Shown: positions 34,570 to 44,062, numbered from the stretch's first letter. The stretch is 64,000 nucleotides of DNA from Bacillota bacterium (GCA_023410535.1 JAEYPR010000016.1:1-64000), one strand, 5' to 3'. The notes: generated by a model from the letters alone, not told the origin. Numbers and translations are program-made.

Positions 34570-34929
34570 TTAAGAATTCAGGACCGCATTCACGGTAGCA
34601 ATTACTTTCTCTTCCTCAATCGGTTTCACAATAAAATGTTTGGCCCCGGATTTGATTGCCTCCAAAACAATGTCTTTTTGACCCATCGCGCTGCAGACCA
34701 CGATTTTGGCCTGGGGATCCTGCTCCAAAACTTTTTTTAAGGCAGTTAATCCGTCCATTTCCGGCATCGTGACATCCATTGTCACCACATCCGGTTTGAC
34801 CGTTGAATACAACGCAACTGCTTCAGCGCCATTTCCCGCTTCGATAATCTCAGTAAAACCCATCCCTACTAAAATTCGTTTAATGACCGCTCGCATAAAG
34901 GCGGCGTCATCGACCACCAATGCCCTCAT
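34570..34929 (-). CDS. cheY: CheY-like single-domain response regulator
   Basis: A 119-residue receiver domain: acidic pair VVDDAAFMRAVIKRIL, phospho-acceptor Asp in DVVTMDVTMPEMDGL (about 54), Thr/Ser switch in VVCSAMGQ and Lys in FIVKPIEEEKV (about 104). This is close to Firmicute/Thermotoga CheY, which binds the flagellar motor switch. The ATG at 34929 has AAGGAAGTG upstream; the longer frame to 34986 is not supported. A sigma-28-type promoter at 35000-35026 ties it to the flagellar regulon. Confidence 0.92.
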   Translation of the reverse strand: MRALVVDDAAFMRAVIKRILVGMGFTEIIEAGNGAEAVALYSTVKPDVVTMDVTMPEMDGLTALKKVLEQDPQAKIVVCSAMGQKDIVLEAIKSGAKHFIVKPIEEEKVIATVNAVLNS

Positions 34930-34999
34930 CCCGTTCACTTCCTTATATGTAGTATCCACCCCGATAGCAGTTGGTAAAAATTCCAACTCGATAATAAAA

Positions 35000-35026
35000 T
35001 TATCGGCGAAAACGAACGGATCTTAA
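35000..35026 (-). promoter_or_regulatory. Sigma-28-type promoter of cheY
   Basis: Minus strand: TTAA (35026-35023), 15-nt spacer, GCCGATAA (35007-35000). The -10 octamer is identical to that before flgF and is preceded by the same TTTTC. Confidence 0.75.
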
Positions 35027-35229
35027 CAGGGAATTTATCTCCTTATGGTTAAAAGCGCGAAAACCGTTTTTGACAAGGCAAATTATCAATAATTATCCGC
35101 GAAATCGGCCAGAAACTTTTCCAATTTTGCGGTAATATTCACGAATGTTCGATGCGCACCCAATCGATGGGCCTGCTTTTAGCGATCTATTTTCGTGATT
35201 CCAAATGTCCGGGCACAACTTAACCAAGA

Positions 35230-36783
35230 TTAATCCGTCAAACTTGCCGGAAGATAGAGCCAAAAAGACGTCCCTTGATTTTCTTTGGTTGCGACTTCGA
35301 CCTTTCCTTGAAGCGCGCGAATGCTTCCGGCAACAATGTCCAATCCGATTCCCCGCCCCGAAAGCTCCGTGAGTTGTTCAGCCGTAGAAAAACCCGGCCG
35401 GAAGATGAACTGTAACAAATCAGCTTCGGTAATAAAAGCATCCGGGGTTATTAATTGATCTTCGAGCGCTTTGGCTTTAACTTTTCCCAGATCAATCCCC
35501 CGGCCGTCATCGCTGACTTCGATAATCACCAGTTTCGCTTCGCGTTTCACACCCAGCAATATTTGCCCGGTTAATGATTTCCCAAGGTTACGGCGTTGCT
35601 CTTCCGTCTCCAGCCCATGATCGATCGCGTTGAAGATAAGATGCGTTAACGGTTCAATCAGTTTATCGGCGATCTCTTTGTCAATTTCAATGGTTTCACC
35701 GTAAAAACGCATCTCGGCCAATTTATGCTTACGTAGAGATAAATCATGAACTAACTTTGGAAAACGAAAAAAGATGCTACGCAACGGCACCATCCGCAGT
35801 TCGTTGATGTCATGCTGGATCTGTAGCGTAACACTGTCCAGGTTCGGCAAGATCTCCCGCCAACGCCGCCAATCTCCGGGTGCGGAATCCATCGTCGCGG
35901 CCAGGCCGGCTAATTCATCCTTAACCATCTGCAAACGCTGCAAACTTTCATAAAGGTGTTCAACCTTTGCCGTTTCAACCCGGATAGTCCGCTCAGCCTG
36001 GTGTTCGATGCGCGTTTTCAGCTCTAAGTCATCCTTACGAAAAACCCAATTGCGGATATCGACGCGGATAATACCGGGAAAGATTACCGACCGTAACTTT
36101 TGCTCACTCGATGCCGCTAACGGGGTTTCCGTCAACAAAACCGCTTTAAATGTCTGAAAATTGGCTTTCGCCAAATCCTGAACCACCGGGGCGGTTTTAA
36201 ACACCAGCCCGAAACTGTCCATTTCTTTCAAATAACTATGGACCGCATCGCCATCCTGCAGCGAACCGTTTTGAAAAGTTAACGTGATTCCGTAAACCGC
36301 GCGGCCGGCATGTTGCCAATAGGCAATCTGTTGCCGTTCTTCGCCGGTAAGCATCAATGGGGATTCGAGCGCCATCGACGAACTGGAACTCCGTCCGGAA
36401 GCATCCGGAAATATCGGATGCCAGCGCCGTAATTCGGACAAATCGCTCCAATCATTACTGGAAATATAATTCACCAGATCGTCGGAGAATTTTAAAAGCA
36501 GATCGATTTGGCGACTATCCAACGTTTGATTACTTTTATGAACTTGATCAAGTAAATTCTCAACCCGGTGAACCAACTCCATCATCTCGGTTAAACGCAT
36601 CCAAGCGGCTAACCCTTTTATATTATGGGTAATCCGCAGCAAGCGGCGGACAGCATCCGCATCTGCCGGAAATCGAACTTGATCCAACAAGATCTCCACT
36701 AACTTATCAATTTCTTCCCTGACTTCATTACGAAAGGTCGGTTTTAATTCATCATTGATGTGAAGCCTGCGGTCCTTTTTCAC
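35230..36783 (-). CDS. CheA-like histidine kinase lacking the CheW-like P5 domain
   Basis: A 517-residue CheA relative. The P1 Hpt domain (about 10-105) carries the phospho-His in RITHNIKGLAAW. A divergent middle region (about 130-245) has no clear P2. A dimerisation helix pair (HLYESLQRLQMVKDEL) is followed by the ATPase domain: LIFNAIDHGLE (N box), VSDDGRGIDLGKV and GRGIGLDIVAGSIRAL. The protein ends at GTSFWLYLPASLTD, where P4 ends, so the C-terminal P5 domain that docks on CheW and receptors is missing. It is the likely phospho-donor for the CheY 300 nt downstream. The GTG at 36783 has GAGGGTG 6 nt upstream; alternatives lie at 36798 and 36807. Confidence 0.85.
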   Translation of the reverse strand: MKKDRRLHINDELKPTFRNEVREEIDKLVEILLDQVRFPADADAVRRLLRITHNIKGLAAWMRLTEMMELVHRVENLLDQVHKSNQTLDSRQIDLLLKFSDDLVNYISSNDWSDLSELRRWHPIFPDASGRSSSSSMALESPLMLTGEERQQIAYWQHAGRAVYGITLTFQNGSLQDGDAVHSYLKEMDSFGLVFKTAPVVQDLAKANFQTFKAVLLTETPLAASSEQKLRSVIFPGIIRVDIRNWVFRKDDLELKTRIEHQAERTIRVETAKVEHLYESLQRLQMVKDELAGLAATMDSAPGDWRRWREILPNLDSVTLQIQHDINELRMVPLRSIFFRFPKLVHDLSLRKHKLAEMRFYGETIEIDKEIADKLIEPLTHLIFNAIDHGLETEEQRRNLGKSLTGQILLGVKREAKLVIIEVSDDGRGIDLGKVKAKALEDQLITPDAFITEADLLQFIFRPGFSTAEQLTELSGRGIGLDIVAGSIRALQGKVEVATKENQGTSFWLYLPASLTD

Positions 36784-37037
36784 TCCATGCACCCTCATTC
36801 TTAACAAGGTTCCACCATGACCGTCTTGACGGCGACATATTTTCCTTGGTTCGTAAGTTGCATGATTGATTGCAACTTATCTAAATCGATTATATCGAAC
36901 TCTCATGAAGAATGGATCATCAATTTTAAAACTCTTGCATCTCTTTTGAATTTTCAGAAAACGACACCTTTCGTTAATTATGAAAAAACTAAAGCCGGTT
37001 GACCATCGCCGTGTCGTATTTTACTGTAACATTTTAC

Positions 37038-37065
37038 AAAAAAAGGACCGGCTTTATGGGCCGGT
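37038..37065 (-). terminator. Minus-strand hairpin terminator in the 36.8-37.5 kb gap
   Basis: Minus strand: ACCGGC / GCCGGT stem with loop CCATAAA, followed by CCTTTTTTT. No recognised minus-strand gene feeds into it. The surrounding 36784-37530 gap shows no gene; it also holds a strong AAGGAGGTGA sequence at 37090-37099 with no start codon behind it. Confidence 0.6.
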
Positions 37066-37530
37066 GCGGAAGGGGGGGGTTATTATTATAAGGAGGTGAA
37101 CTCAATATCATTATAACATCGCAAAATATATCTGCAAGCGAATTGGGGCATTTTGAATCTTTAGTCCGGGGTCAAATAGGACTAAAGTCCCAATTTCAAA
37201 CAGACACCCTGGGTATCCAGGAATACTTCCGGATTGCCACATGGGTTTTCAGTCCGCCAAAAACCGAAAAAAATCGTAATTTAATTGCAATCCCCAAACA
37301 ACCGGGCCGTTCGCCATCAAGTCGTCAAAAACATTGCCGCGGAATTAAATAAATTCCCAAGGGATGGAATGTTTCCAAGCCATTTGTTATATTTAATAGT
37401 GAGCGTGTTTCATTCACCACGTGGTATTTTGAACGGTTTTTCGACCCAACGGGAGTCTCATTTCGATTCGATGCAGCCGGGCGAGCCCTCATAAAATGAA
37501 ACGCCTCAAAATTTTTGGAAGGAGCGGTCG

Positions 37531-38133
37531 GTGGTGAAAACAATTCGGGTCCAAATTGACTATCCGGAACGCTTATCCCGGATCCTGTTATTGGTGAAAA
37601 CTATCCTCGGGGCGATCATTCTCATTCCCCATTGGTTTTGCTTGTTTTTTGTAGCGATTGCCGCCAATGTTTTAATCTTTCTCAGTTGGTTTGCGGTCCT
37701 TTTCACCGGAAAATTCCCCAAATCTTTCTTTGATTTCATCGTTAATACCCAAGATTGGGGACTACGTATTTCCGCCTATCTGTTCATGTTACGCGACGAA
37801 TACCCGGCCTTCGGTTTCAATCCTTCGTATCCTGCCAAATTTAACGTATTTTATCCGGAGAAGCTTTCGCGCGGCGTTCTAGTCCTGCGCCTCCTGTTCG
37901 GCTGGCTCTACGTGGGAATTCCCCACGGTTTTTGTCTGTTCTTCCGGATGATTGGTTTTGTATTTGTATCATTCGTCGCATGGTGGGCGATTTTGTTTAC
38001 CGGGAAGATTCCCCCGGGCATGTTCAGTTATATTAGCGGAACGATTCGCTGGAATCTAAACCTAACCGCTTATTTCCTATTCTTAACCGATGAATATCCC
38101 CCGTTCACTGGGAAAGAGACCAACGCGTTTTAG
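37531..38133 (+). CDS. Membrane protein with two tandem DUF4389 domains
   Basis: A 200-residue protein with an internal duplication: residues 1-97 and 105-195 share the pattern V-x-YPE+LSR--L--R-L-G---I-PH-FCLFF, a second hydrophobic segment W-A-LFTGK-P--F, and a closing AYLF-L-DEYP-F. Each copy has two membrane helices, so four in all. DUF4389 proteins are of unknown function. The start is one of two adjacent GTG codons, with GGAAGGAG about 6 nt upstream. It is a single gene with its own terminator. Confidence 0.85.
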   Translation: MVKTIRVQIDYPERLSRILLLVKTILGAIILIPHWFCLFFVAIAANVLIFLSWFAVLFTGKFPKSFFDFIVNTQDWGLRISAYLFMLRDEYPAFGFNPSYPAKFNVFYPEKLSRGVLVLRLLFGWLYVGIPHGFCLFFRMIGFVFVSFVAWWAILFTGKIPPGMFSYISGTIRWNLNLTAYFLFLTDEYPPFTGKETNAF

Positions 38134-38156
38134 AGCATTTTTACTTGAGGGATAAA

Positions 38157-38188
38157 AAAAGAAGCTTACAATTTTGTAAGCTTCTTTT
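38157..38188. terminator. Bidirectional terminator between the DUF4389 gene and the oligopeptide ABC genes
   Basis: AAAAGAAGCTTACAA pairs perfectly with TTGTAAGCTTCTTTT, with A and T runs on the two sides. It serves both convergent genes. Confidence 0.92.
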
Positions 38189-38248
38189 TTATTTTATAAG
38201 CCAGCAATGATCGTCCATCGTCCCGGATCAACTATCGACTATCACCTA

Positions 38249-39247
38249 TCATCCGGACACCTGCAACTCCGGCAATACCCGATGGCAAGCAACCGATTGA
38301 CCGTCGCCAATGTTTTGGGCCGGCGGGGCAAGTTTACCACAGATCGGTTGCGCTTTGGGACAACGAGTGCTAAACCGGCATCCTCGCGGCGGATCCATTG
38401 GATTCGGCACATCACCTTCGAGGATAATTCGCTCCCGTTTCGCTTTGGGATTGGGCATCGGAATCGCCGAAAACAACGCCTGAGTGTACGGATGTCCCGG
38501 CTGGGCAAATAATGTTTCCTTTGTCGCAATCTCCACGATCTTCCCCAAATACATCACGGCGACCCGATCGCTAATATGCTTAACCACACTTAAATCATGG
38601 GAAATAAACAGATACGTTAAGCGAAACTCTTCTTGCAGATCTTTCAGTAAATTAATGATCTGCGCTTGAATCGAAACATCCAACGCCGAAATCGGCTCGT
38701 CACAGATGACAAACTTGGGATTCAGCGCCAGCGCGCGGGCAATGCAGATTCGTTGGCGTTGCCCACCGCTGAATTCCACCGGGAACCGCTCCGCCTGTTG
38801 TTTCGCAAGTCCGACCGTATCGAGCAGTTGGAGCATTCGTTGCTGCCGTTCCCCTTTTGAACCCACTTCATAAATGTCGAGCGGCTCGCGGATAATGTCG
38901 CCCACCGTCATTTTGGGATTAAGCGCAGCGAACGGATCCTGGAAGATGAACTGCATCTGACGGCGCAGTTCCTTCATTTGTTTCGAATTAGCCCGTAAAA
39001 CATTGTTTCCTTCAAATTCAACCGCGCCGGCCGTAGCTTCCAGCAAGCGTAAGATCAAGCGACCGGTGGTCGATTTGCCGCAACCGCTTTCCCCCACTAA
39101 ACTCAAGGTTTCACCACGATTGATGGTGAAACTGATATCATCGACCGCCCGGACCACGCCCCGGTTCCTTCCCAAAGCATTGCCGGTTTGCACACTGAAG
39201 TGTTTGGTAAGATTCTTCACCGTTAATAAAGGTTGTTGCGTCAACAT
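38249..39247 (-). CDS. Di/oligopeptide ABC transporter ATP-binding protein (DppF/OppF type)
   Basis: A 332-residue ATPase: Walker A GESGCGKST (about 53), Q loop FQDPFAALNP, signature FSGGQRQRICIARAL, Walker B FVICDEPISALD, His switch ISHDLSVV. The C-terminal oligopeptide-type extension has FSTRCPKAQPICG, whose two cysteines belong to the cluster-binding site known in DppD/F. The ATG at 39247 has GGGAGG upstream and overlaps the partner ATPase gene by 7 nt. The upstream open frame to 39559 is the shadow of the partner gene. Confidence 0.93.
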   Translation of the reverse strand: MLTQQPLLTVKNLTKHFSVQTGNALGRNRGVVRAVDDISFTINRGETLSLVGESGCGKSTTGRLILRLLEATAGAVEFEGNNVLRANSKQMKELRRQMQFIFQDPFAALNPKMTVGDIIREPLDIYEVGSKGERQQRMLQLLDTVGLAKQQAERFPVEFSGGQRQRICIARALALNPKFVICDEPISALDVSIQAQIINLLKDLQEEFRLTYLFISHDLSVVKHISDRVAVMYLGKIVEIATKETLFAQPGHPYTQALFSAIPMPNPKAKRERIILEGDVPNPMDPPRGCRFSTRCPKAQPICGKLAPPAQNIGDGQSVACHRVLPELQVSG

Positions 39248-40251
39248 GCTTCGTACCTCCCTGAATCCGCCGCGTTCGATCGCTTCACCGGCCGGAAGCA
39301 ACGCACCCAATGTTCTCCGGCGGCTGCATGCAAAGGGGGAAGAACGGTTTGGCATTGTTCGTTCGCATATTCGCAACGGGGATGAAACGCGCAACCGACC
39401 GGCATCTGTGCAGGACTTGGCACCATGCCCGGGATGATCGGCAGACGGTCCACCACCCCGTCCAATTGCGGAATCGACCGCAACAAACCTTGGGTATACG
39501 GGTGTTGGGGCGCCTCGAAAAGCGAATGGACATCCGCTTGTTCCACCACTTTTCCGCAATACATGACAGCGATTTCATCGACCATTTCCGCCACAACTCC
39601 CAAATCGTGGGTGATCAAGATAATTGACGTTCCCAGCTCTTCCCGCAATTTTCGCATCAAATCCAGAATTTGCGCCTGAATGGTCACATCAAGCGCCGTG
39701 GTCGGCTCATCCGCGATTAACAGCCTCGGATTACAGGCCAATGCAATAGCGATCATCACCCGCTGCCTCATTCCGCCGCTCAATTGGTGCGGATAGACGT
39801 CGACCCGTTTCTCGGGCGAAGGGATTCCCACCAATTGCAACATCTCGATGGCTTTATCCCGGGCTGTTTTCTTGTTGGCCCCTTGATGCAACATCACTGA
39901 TTCCATGATCTGATCGCCGATCGTGAACAGTGGATTAAGCGAGGTCATTGGTTCCTGGAAGATCATTGATATCTGATTGCCGCGGATCCGGTGCATCTCC
40001 TTTTCGGTCAGTTGCAACAGATCGGTTCCCTCAAAAAGAATCCGGCCACTGATCTTGCAACCGGTTCCTTCATTCAGTAACCGCATAATCGACAGGGAGG
40101 TCATACTTTTGCCACACCCCGACTCCCCCACGATTCCTAAGATTTTTCCTTTATCTAAAGAGAAACTGACTCCATCAACCGCCTTGACAACGCCGTCATC
40201 GGTCCGAAAGTGGGTTTGCAGTTCTTTTACCTCAAGCAATTTTGTTTCCAC
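39241..40251 (-). CDS. Di/oligopeptide ABC transporter ATP-binding protein (DppD/OppD type)
   Basis: A 336-residue ATPase: Walker A GESGCGKSM, Q loop FQEPMTSLNP, signature LSGGMRQRVMIAIAL, Walker B LLIADEPTTALDVT and ITHDLGVVAEM. The C-terminal oligopeptide domain has HPRCEYANEQC. With the DppF-type partner it drives the permeases encoded divergently at 40500-42295. A consensus promoter lies at 40274-40302. Confidence 0.93.
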   Translation of the reverse strand: METKLLEVKELQTHFRTDDGVVKAVDGVSFSLDKGKILGIVGESGCGKSMTSLSIMRLLNEGTGCKISGRILFEGTDLLQLTEKEMHRIRGNQISMIFQEPMTSLNPLFTIGDQIMESVMLHQGANKKTARDKAIEMLQLVGIPSPEKRVDVYPHQLSGGMRQRVMIAIALACNPRLLIADEPTTALDVTIQAQILDLMRKLREELGTSIILITHDLGVVAEMVDEIAVMYCGKVVEQADVHSLFEAPQHPYTQGLLRSIPQLDGVVDRLPIIPGMVPSPAQMPVGCAFHPRCEYANEQCQTVLPPLHAAAGEHWVRCFRPVKRSNAADSGRYEAC

Positions 40252-40273
40252 GACACGATCACCTCTCGAGGTG

Positions 40274-40302
40274 ATATTATCATTCTACAGTATTTGTGTC
40301 AA
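40274..40302 (-). promoter_or_regulatory. Promoter of the two ATPase genes
   Basis: Minus strand: TTGACA (40302-40297), 17-nt spacer, TAATAT (40279-40274). The ATACTTGACA core is repeated in the divergent promoter at 40416, suggesting joint control. Confidence 0.75.
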
Positions 40303-40415
40303 GTATATGTAATATTAATTCTCGATTATCACCTTAGTAGTTAACATTATTTTGATATATATCCCTTAGTTACGAGACTTTTATCCAATTTGTTGTTAAT
40401 TTTAATAACACATAC

Positions 40416-40444
40416 TTGACATGTAATATAGGCAATGCTAGAAT
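40416..40444 (+). promoter_or_regulatory. Promoter of the permease-binding protein-formamidase operon
   Basis: TTGACA (40416-40421), 17-nt spacer, TAGAAT (40439-40444), 55 nt before the first start codon. Confidence 0.8.
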
Positions 40445-40499
40445 TAACACAAATTAATCAAATTAGCTGGTAATTTTACACAGAACGGAAGTGTTCTCC

Positions 40500-41375
40500 A
40501 TGATTCGGTTTTCCTTATCACACCAGCAGCGCCAGATGCTTAAACGGTTTCTTAGAAACAAGGTAGGAATCTTTGGGTTGATCATTGTGATCATCATTAC
40601 GTTCACAGCCATCTTGGCGCCCATCGTAACCCCTTACGATCCGGCCCGTCAGTTTAGCGATGGATTGACCATTACCGGAATGCCCAAAGGCCCGGGAAGC
40701 GAATTTCGGTTGGGCGCCGACTTATTAGGAAGAGATCTGCTTTCCCGATTGGTTTACGGAGCCAGGGTATCGATGTTAATTGGATTGGTTGCCAACGGCG
40801 TAGCGTTGTTCATCGGTACTTTGCTTGGAATCTTCGCCGGTTATTATCAAGGAAAGATTGGCGCGGCGATTATGCGTTTCACCGATCTAATGATGGCCTT
40901 CCCCGCCCTCCTGCTGGCGATCGCCTTAACCGCGATTCTCAAACCCAGCATGTGGATTGTGGCTTTAGTCATCGCTTTGGTCAACTGGGTTCAGATTGCC
41001 CGAGTTGTCTATTCGCAAGTCTTAGCATTACGCCAATCGGAATTTATTGAAGCGGCCACGGCCATTGGCGCCGGAACCGGCCGAATTCTTTTCCGCCACA
41101 TCTTGCCCCATCTTCTACCGACATTGCTGGTCTGGGGAACATTAGGAATCTCAACCACAGTACTCTTAGAATCCACCTTGTCCTTTCTCGGGGTCGGAGT
41201 TCGACCGCCCACCCCCTCTTGGGGCGGGATCATCAACGAAAGCCAGACTTATTTCATGGACGCGCCATGGTTGGTGGTTTTCCCGGGATTGGCGATTCTC
41301 CTAACTTCGTTGGCGTTTAACCTGGTGGGCGACGCATTACGGGACTGTTTCGGACGCGATGGAGGTGCGGTCTGA
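40500..41375 (+). CDS. Di/oligopeptide ABC transporter permease (DppC type)
   Basis: A 291-residue permease with an N-terminal cytoplasmic tail, six helices and the DppC landmarks LGADLLGRDLLSRLVYGARVSMLIG and EAATAIGAGTGRILFRHILPH (EAA loop). The end NLVGDALRDCFGRD is typical (DALRDxLDPR in the family). ATG at 40500 with a modest RBS (GGAAG). Here the C-type permease precedes the B-type, the reverse of the usual dpp/opp order. Confidence 0.93.
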   Translation: MIRFSLSHQQRQMLKRFLRNKVGIFGLIIVIIITFTAILAPIVTPYDPARQFSDGLTITGMPKGPGSEFRLGADLLGRDLLSRLVYGARVSMLIGLVANGVALFIGTLLGIFAGYYQGKIGAAIMRFTDLMMAFPALLLAIALTAILKPSMWIVALVIALVNWVQIARVVYSQVLALRQSEFIEAATAIGAGTGRILFRHILPHLLPTLLVWGTLGISTTVLLESTLSFLGVGVRPPTPSWGGIINESQTYFMDAPWLVVFPGLAILLTSLAFNLVGDALRDCFGRDGGAV

Positions 41376-42295
41376 TGTTACTGTTGATTTCGAAGCGACT
41401 CATTCAAGGCTCCCTAATCTTAGTCGGTGTTTCGCTCATCACATTTTTACTCAGTTTTGCGTTACCGGCCGACCCGGCGCGAATGATCGCCGGCAAAAGC
41501 GCCACTCCCGACACAATCGCCAAAATCCGGCACGAGTTGGGACTGGATCAACCGCTTTACATTCAATATGGACGTTACTTATGGAATCTACTCCATGGCA
41601 ACATGGGCCGTTCCTACGCTCAAAAAACCGAGGTAACCGAGCTGATTCAATCCCGGTTGCCCGCCACCCTGCAACTGACCTTCGCGGGAATTTTAGCCGA
41701 GTTGCTTATCGCTTTTCCATTGGGCATTATCGCCGCTTTACGCAAAGGAAAGTGGGTGGACCGGTTAGTGATGATTCTTTCATTTTCCGGCGTTTCGGCA
41801 CCGCAGTTTGCCGTGGGACTGATCCTCCTTTTTATTTTCGGTTATAAATGGCCCATCCTTCCGTTAGGGGGGTATGGCGGAGTCGCCAACATGATTTTAC
41901 CTGCATTAACGCTCGGAATCTCCGGCGCCGGCTGGTATGCCCGAGTGCTCCGCTCCTCGATGGTTGAAGTTTTGGAACAACAGTACATCCGGACCGCCAG
42001 AGCCAAAGGACTACCGCAGTTTCGGGTTATTCTAAAGCACGCTTTACGCAATGCCGTTTTACCCATTATCTCAATGATCGGTTTGGATATCGGGGTGTTT
42101 ATGGCGGGTATCGTGGTTGTCGAAAGTGTTTTCGCCTGGCCGGGCATTGGCCAACTCACCTGGCAAGCAATTCAAATTGTCGATATTCCGGTGATCATGG
42201 GGGTCGTTACCGTATCCGCAGTCGCCATCGTTTTGGGCAATCTCCTGGCGGATCTGGTTTATCCTTTGCTTGACCCCCGGATCAAATATGAATAA
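41375..42295 (+). CDS. Di/oligopeptide ABC transporter permease (DppB type)
   Basis: A 306-residue permease with six helices. Family motifs are LLISKRLIQGSLILVGVSLI, GLDQPLYIQYGRYL, the EAA-like YIRTARAKGLPQFRVILKHA and C-terminal LADLVYPLLDPRIKYE. Start and stop overlap the preceding gene by 1 nt (TGATG). It pairs with the DppC-type permease. Confidence 0.94.
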   Translation: MLLLISKRLIQGSLILVGVSLITFLLSFALPADPARMIAGKSATPDTIAKIRHELGLDQPLYIQYGRYLWNLLHGNMGRSYAQKTEVTELIQSRLPATLQLTFAGILAELLIAFPLGIIAALRKGKWVDRLVMILSFSGVSAPQFAVGLILLFIFGYKWPILPLGGYGGVANMILPALTLGISGAGWYARVLRSSMVEVLEQQYIRTARAKGLPQFRVILKHALRNAVLPIISMIGLDIGVFMAGIVVVESVFAWPGIGQLTWQAIQIVDIPVIMGVVTVSAVAIVLGNLLADLVYPLLDPRIKYE

Positions 42296-42448
42296 ATCGT
42301 TCCGCCTCTCAAGGAAACTGTCAAACATCGTTTACTCGATTACTTTAAATCCGATTCCAAACGAAAGGGGGACTCTTTAATCGGAAAGCGCCCGTTGGAT
42401 TGAAAAACAGTTTAGAATAGAATCAGCAATTGAAAGGTGAGATGAGTT

Positions 42449-44062
42449 ATGAAAAAGTTTTCCAAAGTTTGGTTCTTATGTTTACTCGGGGTATTTATTA
42501 TAACAAGTTGTTTGCAAGTTTTTGCGAAGCAACCAACCAAAATGGTAGTCTCTTTCCAAACCGATATTTCAACGTTAGATCCGGCCATCGGCTATGACTG
42601 GCAAAACTGGTCAATCATCAAGGCCATCTTCGACGGCCTGATGGACTATAAGGCCGGAACGACCGAACTAATCCCCCAATTGGCCAAGTCCTACACTGTT
42701 TCGCCCGATGGCAAGACCTACACCTTTACGCTCCGGAATAATGTCAAGTTTCAAAACGGTCGCGAGATGGTGGCAACCGACGTCAAATATTCGTTGGAAC
42801 GGGTGCTTGATCCGAAAACTCAAAGCCCGGGATCGGGATTTTACTTGAATATCGTCGGAGCCGAAGAATACAGCCAGGGGAAAGCCGCGGAAGTCTCCGG
42901 GATCAAGGTTGTGAATAACAACACCATCACATTTACTTTAATCAAACCGAACGCCGCGTTTTTACATACCATGGCGTTAAACTTCGCCCACGTCGTACCC
43001 AAAGAGGAAATCGCCAAATACGGTAAAGATTTCGGACACCATCCCGTTGGCACCGGCGCCTACAAGCTGAAAGAATGGGCTTTAGGTCAACGCTTGGTCC
43101 TCGCAAAAAACACTGGTTATTACATTCCCGGCACTCCCAAATTGGACGAGATCGTCTTCCAGATCGGTTTGGAACCGACGGTGGCATTGCTCAAATTGCA
43201 ACGCGGTGAAATCGATCTGCTGGGTGACGGTATTCCTTCATCCCGTTTCGTCCAAGTCATGAAGGATCCGAACCTCAAGAAGTTAGTGGTCGAAGGGGAT
43301 CAACTTCATACCGGTTATATCACCATTAACACGCAGATAAAACCGTTCGACAACCTGAAAGTTCGCCAAGCTTTAAATATGGCGATTAACAAAGAACGCG
43401 TCATTCAAGTCATCAACGGCCGCGCCAAACCCGCCACTCAAGTATTACCGCCGCTGATGCCCGGTTACGATACAACCTACAAAGGGTACAGCTATGATCC
43501 GAAAAAGGCCAAGGCGTTGCTGGCCGAGGCCGGATTAGCCAAAGGTTTCTCCACGGTAATGTATGTTAATAATGTCGATCCCAACCCGCGGATCGCCCAA
43601 ATCATGCAACAAGACTTAGCCAACATCGGCATCAAAGTGGAATTGAAGACCCTGGCTCAAAGCACTGTCATCGAAGCGGGCGGCACCAAAGCCACCGCCC
43701 CGTTGGTCTGGTCCGGCGGCATGGGTTGGATCGCCGATTATCCCGATCCCAACAACTTTTATTGGCCGATCCTGAGCGCCACCAGCGCCGCGCCGGGTGG
43801 ATGGAACTGGGCTTGGTATGCGAATGAATCCCTCGACAAACGGGCTGAAGCTGCCGACGCCTTAGCCGCTCCGTCGCAAAAAGAGGCCCGGATCAAACTT
43901 TGGCGCGGTATTTATGCCGATCTCATGAAAGATGCGCCATGGGTACCCGTTTTCAATGAGAAACGTTATGCGATGCATTCCGCCAAGGTGGTTGGCCCCA
44001 ATTCAATCTTCGTCGACCCGGTGCATTATCCGGTCTACTATGAAGAGGTGTCCGTGAAATGA
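42449..44062 (+). CDS. Di/oligopeptide-type substrate-binding protein (SBP family 5)
   Basis: A 537-residue exported binding protein with family-5 features: FQTDISTLDPAIGYDWQNW, LAKSYTVSPDGKTYTFTLR, GTGAYKLKEW, VRQALNMAINKERV. The leader is either a lipoprotein signal (ITSC, Cys about 21) or an ordinary signal cut after VFA; the sequence does not decide. Family-5 proteins bind peptides, nickel, opines or sugars. The downstream formamidase suggests an amide or a peptide-like nitrogen source. Confidence 0.92.
   Translation: MKKFSKVWFLCLLGVFIITSCLQVFAKQPTKMVVSFQTDISTLDPAIGYDWQNWSIIKAIFDGLMDYKAGTTELIPQLAKSYTVSPDGKTYTFTLRNNVKFQNGREMVATDVKYSLERVLDPKTQSPGSGFYLNIVGAEEYSQGKAAEVSGIKVVNNNTITFTLIKPNAAFLHTMALNFAHVVPKEEIAKYGKDFGHHPVGTGAYKLKEWALGQRLVLAKNTGYYIPGTPKLDEIVFQIGLEPTVALLKLQRGEIDLLGDGIPSSRFVQVMKDPNLKKLVVEGDQLHTGYITINTQIKPFDNLKVRQALNMAINKERVIQVINGRAKPATQVLPPLMPGYDTTYKGYSYDPKKAKALLAEAGLAKGFSTVMYVNNVDPNPRIAQIMQQDLANIGIKVELKTLAQSTVIEAGGTKATAPLVWSGGMGWIADYPDPNNFYWPILSATSAAPGGWNWAWYANESLDKRAEAADALAAPSQKEARIKLWRGIYADLMKDAPWVPVFNEKRYAMHSAKVVGPNSIFVDPVHYPVYYEEVSVK

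Noticed and set aside
39248..39559. An N-terminal extension of the DppF-type ATPase
   Set aside because: It is antiparallel-free but out of frame with the overlapping DppD-type gene; the ATG at 39247 has GGGAGG and fits the family start.
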